Source: Chrysoperla carnea (lineage: Eukaryota > Arthropoda > Insecta > Neuroptera > Chrysopidae). Taken from it: 64,000 nt of DNA. The notes under the pieces were generated by a model. The model saw only the letters and a list, made by a program, of their open reading frames with translations, did no database searches and had not been told where the DNA came from. The stretch is taken from NCBI RefSeq assembly GCF_905475395.1, contig NC_058337.1, positions 102,728,368-102,792,367 on the forward strand. Direction: 5' to 3'. This document shows, piece by piece, positions 1 to 16,100 of the stretch; position 1 is the first letter of the stretch, and each line of letters opens with the position of its first letter. A program made the translations under genes and the position numbers.

Positions 1-3000
1 TGCTTTTATTGATATTTTAAATATATAAAAGCACATAATATGGTCGTACGTGGTACTACCATGAAATTGTATCTCAAAATCAATAAAATGTGCTAATGAA
101 ATAATTGATTTTTTAATTCTAATTAAAAATCTAAGTGTGGCATTGGTTTCCATTAGTGACTATTTTTAATCGTAAGGAGATATACACAATGATTTTGTAG
201 ATGTAAAAAAGATGGCAATTAAGTTCGATTGTATATCCTCAAAAAAATCATCATGTGCATTCAATCCTTCGAAGGTTTGGTAGTACAACAGTATCGTTTA
301 ACGTTTTATTTTGATGGTAACACTATTGATTTGGTTTTGTGTGTGGTCTCTCCTATTTAATAATTATGTTCATTATTGAATAATCACTACTATGAGTATT
401 CAAACATAACTAAAAATATAATAATTATTTAAAGGACGGAAATGTTCGTAAGATTATGACGTGATGTGTATTATTTATTATTATTTGTTTTGCTAATTAA
501 TATCCAATATGTAAAGTCTAATAGCTACCACAACTAAAATTATAAGTGTTACTCTTAAATTCTTGAATTGAGCACAATTTTAGCTATCTAGACAAGCCTT
601 GTTTTTTTAAAATTGGTCGAAAGATGTTCAGTTCGATCTCTTCATACAAAAAAGTACTCTTTTGCATACTAATTGCAATGAATAAACGAAATTACAATTT
701 TGTTTTCATTTATCAAGATTTCCTGCATAAATTCTCAAATATAAAAAAACACTAATAATTTTAAATGTGACAGTTTTCCAACTAGTAACGTAAGAAGGAA
801 AAATATTCAAAGCTCATATTTATTTAAATGTATTCGCAATTATAAAACTATTTAATATTTAAAAAAATATAACTATTAATTAAAATATGATTCTTTATAC
901 TTTTTAATATTTTTTGTTCTATAAACAAATCCATGATGACGTACGTGTGATATTTTAAATTTTTTTAAAAGATGTGAACAAAAATATGAAAAACATGAAA
1001 TAGATAAATACATGCGTTGAATAGATGATTCAAAAAATAACTTTTTTTCTTATAATTTTGAATCAACACCAACTTTATTGATTTAGAAATAAAATACAAA
1101 AAAAAATATTTAAAAATAAATATACCGAAGAGTAGTTGGGGATGCATGGTTTATTAAAACTAACCAACTTCAAAAAATACATAACACTGACAAATAATTT
1201 TTAAAGAAACGATCCTCATGCTTTTATCATCTAAACTTTTACTGTATGACTTAATTTTGTCGCTGGTTTAAGTATTCTCAAGATATTTAGAGAAGTTTAA
1301 GTATCACGACAAATTAAGAGTGTTTCATTAAAAAATTATTTATTTCAGATGTTTTATCTTTTTAAATCGGTTACTTTTTTGTTAAGAAATTCAAGATGAA
1401 GTATGTATAAATGTGATAGAAAGTTTCATGAAAATGATGGAATGTGGAATGCAAAAATGTGTGGTATTAAAATGTAATGTTTCGCGATTCTTTTTAAAGT
1501 ATATTTTATATTTAATCAAAATAAATATTAAAAAAACAAATATTTAATATAAAAAAAACAAGCTGCTGGCTATCTGCTGCCATTTTGTAAACATAATTAT
1601 AAAAAAATTATTCTTCATGTTTGAATAATTTTTTTTTTTCAAAACAAAAATTTTTAAAAATAAAATAAAATACGATACGACTTACAATTTAATAATAATG
1701 TCTTAAAAGTAGTTAATAAATTAATTATAAATGTTATTTCAATTATTTAAAGCAATTATTTAATTTTAATTAAACAAAAATTAAAAGCTGAACTAAACTT
1801 TGGTTGTTTTGTTTTATTTCTTTTCAAATTTCGTAGTAAAAATCTATGAAAACATCGAAATATCAAAAAAAAAAATTAATAAAAAATAACTTGAGATTCA
1901 AATAATACTAGAGCAAACTATTATGTAGATAATATCAAGCGTGATTTTATCACCAGAATATCCAATTTAATACGAAAACGTGTTTAAACTGAATCAAACT
2001 GGAGATAAAATGATGTTCGATATTACGCCTGCTTTCTAGAATGCCTTAAAAATACGTAAGTGTAATACACATTCGAGTACAATTGTTTGTTTAGCTGCTC
2101 AAAATGCTCATTTTTTATCATCACAAATTGTTACATCGCGCCTTACATGTTTATTTTTTTCTATACTATTTTATTTATTTATTATATAAATATACATATA
2201 CAGAATGATTATATTTTAATCATTTTCTGTATATTTATGTTATATAAATGGCTCTTCTACGATCTTCTATATTTTTTTTTATATATAAATATTATGTACT
2301 TTTGTTATATGTGTGGTATGGTACAAAGGTTCTTTATTTTTTATTTAAATTTAAGAAGGGGGATTTCGGATTTATATATATAATTTTGATTTGTTCATTT
2401 TTTTTATCTCAGCACAACTCTCAACTTTTTTTTTATTAATTATTATTATTATTTTTTTAAACAAATTAGTCAACAATAAAAAAAATAATAAATATGGCAC
2501 ATAATGGATAAAAAATTAAAATTATTAAAAAAAAAAAAATTATTATAAACTAGGTAAGTACACAAAACTAATAATATTTATTAAATTTCATCAAATTATT
2601 GATTGGAATGTAACTAATGAATAAAATAAATATGGCAAATGGTATTTTTACTAAAATAAATAGGGCTGTTTATATCCGACTACGATAAGTCAAGATAATG
2701 TATGTCTTTTTTAATTTTTTAGTAATACCGATTTTTCTACGTATTTAAAAAGGTTCGAATTTATTTGATACCAACATTTTAAAATGATGAATACCAGACG
2801 TTCAAACTTTATGAATTATCTATGTCAGAAGATTTTCAAACAGTCGGATATTTTTCTGATTGTTTTAAGTGATTTATTGTGCTGAGATTTAATTATTATC
2901 ATATTTTTATCAAATTATATAATATATAATAAAAATGATATATTATACATATTAAGTTGTCTTCATATTTCTAAAAAAATATCATAGAAATATAAAGCTA

Positions 3001-4192
3001 CAAAATTTGCATGATAATTTCTTTTTTTATTAAAAGCTTATAACTAGTGTTAATGTTCCGAAAAGAAAAGATTAAAAATGATATTTTTCACACATCATGT
3101 GGAACACAAAGCTTAAATATATTTATTATATAAAATATAAAGCTAAACATTTTTTTTTTTTTTACTTATTTGTTTTTTTTTTTCTACACAATTAGAGTAT
3201 AGGGTATTCATCATAACCTAGAAAATAAAGAAAATAAAAATAAATAAATATAAAGAAAAAGTTGTAAATATTCTACAAGAATAAAAAGGGAAGGAAAAAT
3301 TTCAATTAAATTAATCGCCATTTTGAAAATGTCTTTTAATAATTATTTTGTAATAATTTTATTTAAAATCTTCACTCTTTAATCGTGTTTTTTTTTTTAT
3401 ACATTAAAAATAAACGAAATGATGTCATGTTTAATTTGTTTGAATCGATTAGCTAAATTTTGTACTTAAATATTAATTTTATTTATTACTCTGGTTTTTG
3501 TATGTACAAAAGAATCAATCATCTTTAAATAAGACATCATTTTCACTTATTTAATATTCAATACCAAAAGAAGAGTGAAAAGCGGAGAAAATATATAAAT
3601 ATATAGCAAGATAAAGAGAATTATATGTATTATGATGTATAAAGATAAATATATAGATCTAAGAGAACTGGAGCAAAGATGAGTCTTCTATATGCATAAG
3701 CTTCCTCTATGTTTTTAGCATATATAAAAACATGCTCAAATAGAAACTTTGAAGGCTCTTTCTTGCTTAAATTACCCCTAAATATTTATTACCTACAAAA
3801 GCAGAATATAATAATTATTTTTAAAGTTATTATTATTATTTTATGAATATTTTTTTTTTTATAAAATGAATTTTTTTTAAAGCTTTTATACTTACATTAC
3901 AAATTTTAAACAACATGATAATAATTTCAAATATTTATCAGTATTTGAGAACATGATCATAACTTGACAAAATGGCGACAGATTTAATGAATATTAAAAA
4001 CAAAAAACAGTAAATAACTAACCTCGTTCTATACAATTAAACATTAATAATATACAAATATGTTATATTATTGTTGTTGTTTGTTGGTTGTTGTTTTGTT
4101 GTTTGTATACAAATTATTTTAATTTTTTTTTTTTAGAATTTATTAATTAAATATTTTTTTAAATTAAAAATTTTTTAATTTTTGTTTGTGTT
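1..4192. other. Gene-free AT-rich stretch downstream of Appl
   Basis: No coding region could be supported here. The sequence is very AT-rich, with many homopolymer A or T runs and short low-complexity open frames that resemble no known family. The part next to 4192 is probably the 3' untranslated region of Appl: on the minus strand an AATAAA hexamer lies at 4139-4144, about 50 nt past the stop. Longer 3' ends cannot be excluded. Confidence 0.6.
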
Positions 4193-7100
4193 TTATTCTT
4201 TCACTTCAAAATATTTATATGTTGGATTTTCATAACCATTAATTTGCATATTAGCTACATGTCGTTCTTCAGGTGTTGCTGCCTGATCTACTTCCACAAA
4301 ACCATGTGCATGTGGATGACGAGCGGCCCGTCGTCTAGCTGCAACGGCAACACCAGCTACGGCGGCTGCCATTAATGCTAGACCAGCGAATGCTAATGTG
4401 AAGTAAACACTGCGACCACTTTCGTGATGACCATATACTTCTCGTCGCACAGAATATGACTGAAATAATACCAAATAATTAATTTTCAGAATAAAATTTT
4501 TAAATTGTCATAAATATGTTGAGATTTTATTAAGATCATATGGAATTATTTCGTTTAATTGGTTGCTAAATTCGAAGTGCTTTGTAGGAAATAATCGAAG
4601 GAATGAAATAATGGAATACATTCTCCCAATTCGGTAAGAATTCCGGCAATTCTCTTATGTTTAAGCCATGAAACAAGGTAAGTCATCTCTTACTTTGCAG
4701 TTTACAGATCTAATATATTGTGTAAACATTAGTTCTCTTTTACCCCCTATCTTAGAGATAGGTTAGGTTAGGTTAGGTTATATTATATAGAGCCCATTGT
4801 GATACCATATATGTGTTTTACCCACCTTCACGCTGATAATTTCATTTATCAGCTCCTCAATTTCAGAGGCTGAGTGCACCTCCTTCATGCATATACCATG
4901 CACAACACCAGCCTATCACAACTATTAATTAAATTAATTTTGTTGCGACGGCGGGCAACAATCTAAGAGCTAAAATGCGTCAAATCTTTTATATTAGAGC
5001 TATATTGAACTAGTGGAAGTATTCACAGCTCACTTTGTTGGGACAAAAATAGAGCCAACAAATTATGATAACGATTAATGTGTTAATAAAAACTAAATTC
5101 CTAGACTTGTTTTCTTTCTAATTCAACTGGTCGGATTAATACATTATTTCTTAATAACATACCGGTTCATGACTGATATCATGTCGCATTGCATGTGCAA
5201 CTCGTACAATCTCTTGATGTTCAATTGCCGCAGACGCTTCTTCAACAGCTCTTTGCACAGCAGCGTCATCTACATAAGCTGTATGTGTTTCTGTTGATTT
5301 TTCAGTGCCATTCTAAAACAAAAAGTAATAATTAATATCCATAAAACAAGTAAATTAATTTTAAACTTACTTCAGATAAAGTTGAAGATGACTGTGTTGA
5401 TGAGAAGGTTTGTTGATCAATTTCATATTCCATATCATCGGCATCATCAAAATCGGTGATTTTCTTACCTAGAACAGCTTCGACACGTTTCTTTTCATCA
5501 TGTTGTATTTCATTACGTTCCTTTTTCCTTTGTTCTTTACGTTGTTGTTCCTGTATTCTTTGTTGTTTGCGTTCTAATTGTTTATTTACAATATCCATAC
5601 GATATTTATCTAATAATGCAGCTTCAGCTTCGGGTGTTAATGCTAACAATGAGCCAGGAGTATCATCTTTCGAACGTAATGCTTGTATGTAATCAGTCAT
5701 TAATTGTCCAATTTTATTGTTTAATTCTGGAATACGTTGTAACATTTGCATACTTTGATTCACTGTATGATCGACGTCGGTTAAACGTTCTAATATTCGT
5801 GGTTGTTCGCGTGATGCAGCTTCAATGCTTGATGCTAATAAATGACGATAATGTGCTATAGCGTGAGCACGATCTTTGTGTAATGCACGCAATAATTTTT
5901 GTAAACATTTTTGTACTTTATGTGTCTGGAAAATTTAAAAATGAATATTAAGTAATTAAAAATAATATAAAAGTAAAGAAAACAAAGAGAAGAGGTATAG
6001 AATTGGACAATCAAACTATTAGAAACAAAATCTTAGACTGGCCGATATATGAGCATAGAATCAAGCTTGTTATCTTCTGCCTAAAAACTGTTTCGAACAT
6101 CCCATGCCCCTAACTGGTGTCAAAAAAAAAGACTCTTACATTTGGATTGTGTTCATTTAATGCATGTGTATAACATTGCATTGCTTCTTTTTTCCGTTGA
6201 TTGATATGCGCTAGAACACGTTGTTGATGCATAGCAGCTAATTGTCGTTTCTCCGCATCAGCTTCATCTTCCAAAGTTTGCACAGTCTGTTGGAATCGTC
6301 GTGTCATACGAGCTTTAAATGCATCTGCTGCATTTATATCTAATGCACGCATATCTTGGTATCGTTCTTCTAAATCAGACCAATTTTTCATAACTTTTGT
6401 TACTTTTTCCCGGTGTGTTTCTTCTAAACGTTCTTGGGCTTGTTTATAACTTTCATGTTCAATTCTTGGATCGAAATGTGTGAAATATGGATCTGGTGTT
6501 GGTATTGGCGTACTTTTTTCTGTTGTGGTTGTCGTGGTTGATGGAGTAGTGGTTGTAGTTGTAGTAGTTGAAGTTGTCGTTGATGAAGTTGTGGAAGATG
6601 ATGTTTGTTTTGTTGAAGCTCCACCTACAACATTTTTGTTATTTGAAGGAGTCACGTAATCTGTATCGTTTTCATCATAATAATCGTCTTCGTCGTCATC
6701 ATCATCTTCGTCGGTATTGTTATTATCTCCTGCATTTGGATCATCAGCAAATTCACGATCATCAGATAAATCATCATCTAAATCAGTATCATCAACATCA
6801 TCTTGATCTTGATCTGATTCTAATGAATCATCGGTAGGTGCAACAGCCATTGCTGCAAATGGTGAATTTTTCATACTTGACACGTCAATGACTTTCTTTG
6901 ATTTCATATTATCTGGAAAATTAAATTTTATTAGAAATTTTCTTACACAGTAAAAACAAGGAAAAAGCAAAAAGAGAATGATTTCTCTCTTTTAACTCAT
7001 TTACTATACGTTTGATCTCGGTCGAAAGAAAACTTCAAATTGAATCTTTTCTACGCTATTGTTTCACTTTGAGTCTCCAAGATATTTTTCAAAGTATTGG

Positions 7101-10100
7101 CGGAATATATTCGAAATTTATCGCCTAAACCCATCGTTTGTACGTTGTTTTTTTTTTGTAAAGGGAGGACTAAAGAATAAAAATCGCTTCTCTCGTTCGA
7201 AAACTCAAGGACTTATTTAGTTTAAGTCTCATGGATAAATTTGTAAAAAATATAGACACTAACTAGTAAAGCTATTAAATTTTTAAGAGAGTTAGAACAA
7301 ATTTTTTCACCTTTGAAATGTTTTGGACAGCATACAAATTCCACACCACTAAACAATGAAATTCCACATGGTAACAACATTGCAAACGATCGTAACTGCA
7401 GACCACGTTCATTACAAGCTGCACCAGCTGTTCCATTCCAACGTGAGAATGGCCAACATCGTGTAGCATTATGTACATGATCAAATGCACAACCTTCGGG
7501 TACTAATAACGCATCAGATTGGAATGGCCCCTCCAAGCATCGGAACGGTTTGATCCAACGTTGTGTTTTGCATTTTCCACGTGCTTGGTCATTATTACTT
7601 GCACCAGATCGACACCAATTACTCACTTTCATGTAATGACTACTTTCAACAATATTTGTAATGTCTCGTTTTGGATATACCTAAATGAAGTTAATTAATT
7701 ACATAAATTTACTTAATTTTGATTAAAAAATAATAAAAACTACATACTTTTTTACAAAAATCTAAAATCATCATTTTTTCTTTTGGACATATTGGTTTTG
7801 ATGTTAAATCAGTTTGCCAATGTCCCTGTTCAGTCATGTATTGTGAATGGAAATATTCAGGTCCTTGTGGTCCAGAATCACACATTACAGCTACTTGTGG
7901 CTCAAAATGTAGCATTGCTGGACTACCAATTGCTCCAACACTATCTAAACTACTGTCTGTTGCATATGTTATCTAAAAACAAAAAAGACATTTTCAAAAA
8001 TTATATCAAACTGCTAGATAAACTTTGAAGTAACTTTATAAAACGTTTTTACATAAAAGTTTTAGTTAGTTAACTCATTTATATTTATAGTTGTTTAATA
8101 AAGTTTAGAATTTTGGTGATGGGATTTATAATGTCTCAGAATAATTATGTATTTGAATTTTCCGGTTGAAACACTCTTTTCTATAACAACCTTTATGACG
8201 TCAATGTTATTCTATAAATATAACAACATCCTCTTGCTTTTAATTTTATTGAAGAAGGGTTAAAGATACAAATTACAAACGATATTCTTAACAAGCATCA
8301 TTAATTACTTTTAATTTTTTCATCGATAAATATACAGTTTATTCGCGATTTACAATACAGTGGCGTATGATTGTATTGGTCGGATTATAAACGAGGAGGG
8401 CCTTGTAATTCGACAAATTATTAAAAAATGGCAACTTCGTGATACGATCAAGTTAAAGTCTGTTCAAACATGCATTGTTGAATATTTTTCGTATAAAGGT
8501 GCATTGTATGTATTTGTTATATTCATGCCGGATTACAGGGCCCATTAGTCAGGGATCGGATTAAAGAGCTTTATGTACGTTTAACTGTAGAATCGATTAT
8601 AAACATTAGGCGTTCCAAAAACGTTGAGAAATTCTAAGTTATTCAGAATTCTTAAGACTTTTTCAGAGTTTCTAAGAAATATTAAGGCTTATTCTTTCTT
8701 CAAATATTTTTTCCACCAGATCCAAAAAAGGTATATTTGTAAATGACAAATTGCTACCAGGGCGGCATTAAGCACAAAAACATATTAAAAATTCTTTTTA
8801 ATATATATAACAAATTGTCTTCTTAATTTTTCTTATTTTGAAGACAACGTTTAATCCCATTCAGGCCATTCTAGAAGATATATGCTAGACACTTTCTTTG
8901 TAAAAGGAGTAGTCTTACTAAAATTTTCTAAAAGACATCGAAAAAACAGTCAAATTAAAGCATGAAGTAGAGAACGCTAGCCTGTAAGTGGATGCGATAT
9001 GCGAAGCGAGAGAGAAGACTGCCAGTTGGTTCCCCCGTGTCCTTATCTAATACATATACTTATACTTACTAATTCATGTATAATAAGTATATAATATGTC
9101 CATATGATTATGACAAGGACACAGGGGAACTAACTTCTCTCTCATTCATTATATCGCATCCACTTACAGGCTAGCAAATTCCTCGCGTTCTCTATGTATA
9201 ATATTCTATGGATTAAAGAATCAAATAAGCATATGAGCTTTGACATTTACAAATGTTATGTTAAGCCCTATCTTCTAGAAAAAGTCGTCTTCCCAGATGA
9301 GGTTGAGATCTAAATTTATAATGTTTCCGCTAACTTTGACTTTCCCTATCTTCATGTAAAATCGTAAAATCTTCCTTAAATTCATATAACGACTCTTTTG
9401 AATATACAGATTTCCATGATTAACCGTACTTTGACTGTCTAGTATCATGTCAATTATTTATATTAGGAGCATCACGTTAAGAAAAATTCAGTGTCACATT
9501 TTGTGACCCTCTCGATAATTAATAATAAGCATACTACAAATCTCGTTACGTAAGCTGACCACGAATTTATATTTGTTTTTTTACACAATATCGCTTTAAC
9601 GAATAAAGCTAATTAAAGGCTACATAAGCTTTATAAAATATTTTTCTATGTATTTCTAGGAACTTCGGATGCAATCAAGTTTTATTTCATTGAAAGTATC
9701 GATCGATGAAAAAACGAATTACACGTAGTAGGTATACAAAGAGGAATGGGTTTATTTTGATCCTGTAAATAACATAGAGGTGTTTAGTCATTTTTTTAAT
9801 TTATAATCAGGCTGGTTTATAAGTTGATATAGTATTAATTGTTTCTTTGACACGTGTGGATGATATGGCGAGTAACAACTAGTCTGGCCTATACATTTCT
9901 GTTCTGTTACACATGCATATACAATAATAATTGTATTGTTATATGATATTGACTTGTGTCTCCTAGTCGCGTCTGTTTGATTTTGATCGTCATCAACTTA
10001 TAGACGTTCTAACTAATACAATTTAAATATAATAATAAATTTACAATCAATGTTCAATAGAATATAACGAACGCCCACTTATTTTATTCATTTCATTCGA

Positions 10101-13100
10101 TTTCTATTCAATAATCAGAACTTCAATTTATTCCACATAACTATATTAAAGATCTAAAAATATCGATTCTTTATATGTACAGTCAAACCTGGGTAAGTGA
10201 GAACTGGATGAGTGAGAAAACTCTATAAGTGTGAGTAATAGCCAGGACCCGTCATTTTAGGCTTCTAAAACCTATATTAGCGAGAAAAAGAAACTCCTGT
10301 AAGAGAGAGTCGTTTTTCCCTCATGGACCTCCGTAAGTGAGATTGCTACTTATCTATACCTCTAAAGGCGACAGTCGAGCTTTATTTATTTATATCATTT
10401 AGGAGGAATTATAGCTACAATAAAAATATATACGTATACATACATAAAAGACTTGTTATTGTTGCGTACCTCTATAAGAGAGAAACGCTAACCATGTACT
10501 TGCATTAGCGAGAAACTCTGGTTAGTGAGAAACCTCTATAAGCGAGAACGAGATTGTGCTCCCTTGAACGCTTATCCAGGTTTGACTGTATATATATTAT
10601 AGAGAAGCACACTATAGACCACAAACTCATGCTGAAATTTTTCGAATTCAATGACCCACCAGGAATCATGTTGGGAAAAAATGCCCCTAAGCACCATGGT
10701 CGAAGTTTTGCTAGGTACAAGTGAGATTATGAATGTCACACCCCTTGGTGTCTCACCCCTGCACCACCAAATATGTACCGCGTTGCTGTATACTAACTCT
10801 GCATAAGTATCCGAAGCGATTAATATAAATACCGTACAGAAATAAACATGTAGGACTTCGGAAATTGATGGGATGTAGGACTTCGGATTTATCTTTTCTT
10901 TTAAATTTAGATTAATACATCTATGGCTGAAATTCGTTTCTTTGTATTTACTTTTGAATATTTATACTTTAATCCTCAAAGAACAAGGAGAATAAATTTC
11001 TTAAAACCATCTATTTTTCTAAAACAAATTACCACAAATTATCTAAGAGCCCCCAGTTTTCGATTTTGTAGTTGTCTTAGTTCTAAATTCTATTTTTTTC
11101 AGAGGACACATCGTTTTGCTGATCTTTCTGACCTCTGACTATTTAGGATCTACACCGGATTAAAAAACTCGTACTTTTTATTATCAAATTGTTATTTGAG
11201 TTCTTAAGAAAATTAGATCACGATAAAAATAAGCAAATAACATTTAAAATATCCACATGCAATCAAAGTTATTTATCTGTAAATATATACCCAAAGCTCG
11301 TCCAAGGTAAATGGATATCCTATATGTAGTACTTATATTTTATATAATAATAAATCAATTCGATTTAATTAAATTTTGTCTATAAATTATATATTTAATT
11401 AATTGATTGTAAAACGGATCTTCTGCTAAATTACTAAGTAAGTACTTGTAATTTATATCTTTCTTATATATTGTCATTGAAACTTAATTGGTACTAAATC
11501 AAATGTTATTTAAATAAATACATTGTTTAGATATATAGAGCAAGGATTTTGATGATTACATAAAATCTCAAAATATGTACCAAAATACATGAATATAATA
11601 AAATGGAGCAATGCAAAAATATAATGCAGATGTTGATGAGAGTTAGGCGTATAAATATCCTATTGATAAGAAACATGGCTATCCTTTTGTAAGTGAAACA
11701 GTAATCTCATTCTATAAGGACTACCTTCAGAGTTGGATTATTCATAAATCAAAGTAGGCAAGTGTCTACAGATGCGAAGTTTACAAAGAGGCACGCGCTT
11801 GGAAGTTTTTAAACAGACATCAAATTAATTGTCTTAATAAATATGCAAAAAATTTCAGTCCGTTGATATTGACATTTGACGTATGACAGTCCAATTCATA
11901 TAATTTCTGCAGAAAGGGAAAATTTTAACTTCAAAAGAGACGAGAAGTGTACAGCAATTTTGCAATACATTTTCGTTTTTAAGCAATTTTATCAGTTTGA
12001 ACACTGAAGAAGTTCAAAATAAAGCAAACTTGTTAGTAAAGTTTTGGTGATTCAGAAAAATATTTATCCATCTTATGTTCTTATTTAACAACGATAGCCA
12101 GAGTCTGAAAACTGCCCTAAATAACCAACGTGATTTTACAGGTTCTAAGAAATAAGGAACTTGAATCTAAGGAACTGAAAAAAAATCTTTAGTGATAGAG
12201 TTATATTAAGAGGCGCGCAAATTTTTTTTATAATGCCTATGAGCGCTAATCTTGAAAATTGGATAAAAATTACAGACATCTTAAATATGCATACTACGAT
12301 ATTTATGATTATTTCGGAATCTGAACTCGGAAAAGCTATACCTACCTCAAAATTCATATTGTCAGTTACCAACATGTTTTTTTTTTTATCTTAAACTAAA
12401 TTATATTAGTTTATGTCTAATATTTTTAGAAACATGCATATTTTTTATTCGTATAATCCAATCGGGATTAATTTTTGAAGAAATTGGTGAAGATGTATAT
12501 AATATAATATACCAACAATAAAAAATTTTATTCGGTTATTCTTTGATGATTGTCACCAGGTGAGTTGTTAAATTTGTAAATCTTGGAAGAATACTAGCCT
12601 TGTATTGTACTTGCACATCTTTATAGCTGTTCTCTTTAGGGAATTAATGTCGCAAAATGACATTAGAATGTCGAAAGAAAACTAACATATATGAGTTTCT
12701 TGGAAATACAAGTTCCATGGACTAAAACTGTGCATTGTGTAAAGACACAATACATAAGAATCCTACCCCTAACAATATATAATCTTAAATTAACCATAAG
12801 GTGTGAATATCCTTATTTAATACAGGATATCCGTTTATAAGATTATATAACATAGGTAGGTATACTATCATATGTGTAACGTAACTTTATACGATATTAA
12901 TATGGTGCACCTAAATATAATTTTAAGATCTTATTGTGATAGATAACAGAGATACACTTAGGTAAATATTATTTTTTAATTACTATATATAATCATTTTA
13001 ATATAAGAAAATATTTCTTAATCAACAAAAAATATATTATTCTATTTATATAATATATCATATGTACACAACGCATGCGCAATTACACCATAGCTCCATG

Positions 13101-16100
13101 ATTGTCATTTATTTTTTAGGTATATATTATTTAATTTTTTTAACCTTTAAATGAGTATAATTTTATTTACTTTTTCTTAATTTAAAGTCTCTAAATATAA
13201 TTAGCAAGTTCCTTTATTACAACATTTACATAAAAATCATCTTGTGAATTCCTAATATGGTTCCGAAAACTTCTAAGCAAAATTGTTTTTAGTTATATTA
13301 TTCGATTTCTTAGAGAATCTAATTACTGCGAGGCAGTGAATATAAATTTTTTCAATCTTGCGAGCATATTAGTTTCAAAGCACGTTTTATCGAATAAGAT
13401 AAAAGTTTTTTGTCATACTAATTTCGATAAGAAGCCTTTTTAAATATGTATATAGATTGAGAAAAAGGATAGAAATTCCTAAAAAATGGAAAACTTAGGG
13501 ACAAAAATTGTAGAAAATCGAACAAATAATTGAAGTGACCTTGTATTTTACCTTGACCTTCAAGTTCAAGGTAATTTAAAAACAACACATGTCCATAGCT
13601 GATTAGGCATACAGGAGCACTTAACAAGAGAAGGTTTTCTTTATAAAATAACAAACATCTTTGGTTCATTTCGAACATCTAATAAATTCGACAGAAATTG
13701 AATTTAATTTTTGTAAAAATATACCTATGTATAATAATTAAAAAAACTTTTTCCTAATAGTCCAAGATATAAAGGTCGAACTTTACGACTTTGTATGTCG
13801 AGGCCAAATATAAAGTCATTCTAAATTCCTCATTTACTTTACTCTAGTTTCTCTCTCTACAATTTTTCGTCTAATTTCCAATATTTTCAGTTGTTTTCAT
13901 ATTTTCCCCCAGTCCTGTATAATAATAGCTTTCATAAGTATTGATTGAATTACCCATTGGCAATTCATTTTACGTTTCAAAGGATGCAAAATTTGAAAAT
14001 GAAACAAAGAAGTTTCCGTACGAAAACATTCTCGAATGTAGTGGATTCCTTAATAACACTGCCTGGCCAGTCTTAATATTATAGCGACTTATTACGTCAA
14101 TATAAAGTTTTTAGTATTTTCTGGAATCAGCAATCAAAATGCGAGGATTTTTGGATAGTCATATTTCATTATGTCTACTCATAAAATTATACACATTACA
14201 TAATTAATAAACGTTCGTACATCCATTTTTAAGGTATGTGAACGACAGATTGGAAGTATAAAGAAGTTAATATTTTAAATAGCAGCAACATTTCCGTTCG
14301 ATTTAATTTAACTTTCAATACATGTATTAATTCGCTTTTGCAAAATATTTATAACAGTTTTATTAGTATCTTAAACGTTTTCAGTTTAGGACCTTTCTCA
14401 ATAAGAATTAACTAAAATTGTAAGTTGCTAGTTCATAAATAATTGTTAGAAACCAAAAAACCTTGGTATACCCGAAAAGAAAACATGGGTTAATTCTCAG
14501 TTTGACGTTTAATTGCCATCGAAGCATTCATTATATGCATTTTTGAAAATCATTGGTGAACAAATATTATCATGAGACAAACTTTTAAAGTACCTAAAAC
14601 CTAAAAACGCATCCAAAAATTGAATTTTAATAAAATTAGTGACATGTTACGTTTACTATAGTTTCTTATGCTGTTGCAACTTTACAACTAAAGGGATTAA
14701 TTTTCTTATCGGAGATTTCCATGAATAAATCTTTGTTTTCGAAAAATATTGTAGAATTTCAAATGAATGAACATACATAGAAATAATATTTAGTGTTGTT
14801 CGCAGTATGACGTTATCAGAACTGCAGCTTATTAAAAAATTATGTAATTATGATTGAAAATAAAAGGCGACTTTTATACAACAATGCAATACATTAACTG
14901 ATTATTGACTATTTTATTTCAAGTATAAAATTTATTTTTATAAATAATAAATGAATATTAAAGTGATGTAAATTGCCTATATATGTGGTTTATACTTCCA
15001 TACAGAGTGTTGATTATAAACAATACTCGGCAAATGTTCTACCAGATTAAATAGTCACCCATTTTGCTTATTCTGTTTGTATAATTCGCAACTAAGTGTT
15101 AATGAGCTAGAATTCCAGAAACATAGCCTTCGAAAGTTTGTCAATTATAAATAACAGCGCGATTAATTGCAGGGATAATAATAAAGTAACTTTCTATGTT
15201 TGTGAAAGTTTTCCGAAATTTTTCTTAACGAAGTCTAGACGAATTCATTTTCTCTGTCAGTGTCCAGCTCTTGCCAGGAGGAGATGGCTCATTTGAGCCA
15301 GACTTTCTTTGACGACCTCTCCGACCTGAAGTCCGTTGACTTCAAAGCACTCCTGCAAATTCTAAAACAGCTCCAAATGAGTATCACTTTTCGCTATCAC
15401 AACGGAACCTATGCTCTAAGTGTGTCCCATCTCAGGAAAGTCCCTCTAACTTAACCTTACCTAACTCCAGATGAATGTCAGCACAGGTCCCATATATAAT
15501 TTGACCGAAAAATTTGTTGAGTTTGCACTATGACAATGAAGCGTCTCACAAATCGTTATTTTAATCAAATTTTTGAAAAAACAGTCACGGCTAGTATAGA
15601 ACGATATTCACTGAAGTCTCGAAGTGCCCACAGTGTGTGAAGAAATTGCGCGAACTCTGAAGTGATAAAACTCTTGGACAATTGTGACAGTATGAACGAA
15701 ATGAACAGACAAAACGTACTAGATTTAAATTTTATATTTTTTTAACAGCCATTGTGAACAGACGAAACAGACAAAATGTGCTAGATTTACTTAACATAAT
15801 CATCAGATTAAGTGAATTTATATACATAGTTTAATCTGATTAAGGTGGCCACCAGAGGGTAGATTACCATTCAAGTCAACCTTTTAGTCACTAGGTCTAT
15901 TTATAGTTCTTTTGAGAACTGATAATAGAAAATTCAGCAGCTATATAACTCAGTGTGGGATCTAAATGGACTTTTGTTTTCCCCTAGGCGTATGATTCTT
16001 GTAGGTAAGTGGGTTTAAGGGCAGGTTTGACAATTCCAACACTTACGCAGAGACCAGAGGTCCATTGTGATACTCCATATGTATTTTACCTCCTTTTTGG

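Noticed and set aside
965-1147. 60-codon minus-strand frame at the left edge
   Set aside because: Phe/Ile/Lys-rich translation typical of AT-rich noncoding DNA, with no motif and no splice partners.
2087-2439. Two overlapping hydrophobic plus-strand frames
   Set aside because: Composition follows the T-rich DNA; there is no recognisable domain, and two frames are open at once as expected by chance.
5456-5861. Plus-strand frames antisense to Appl exon 5
   Set aside because: Mirror frames of the conserved E2-coding exon without independent evidence.
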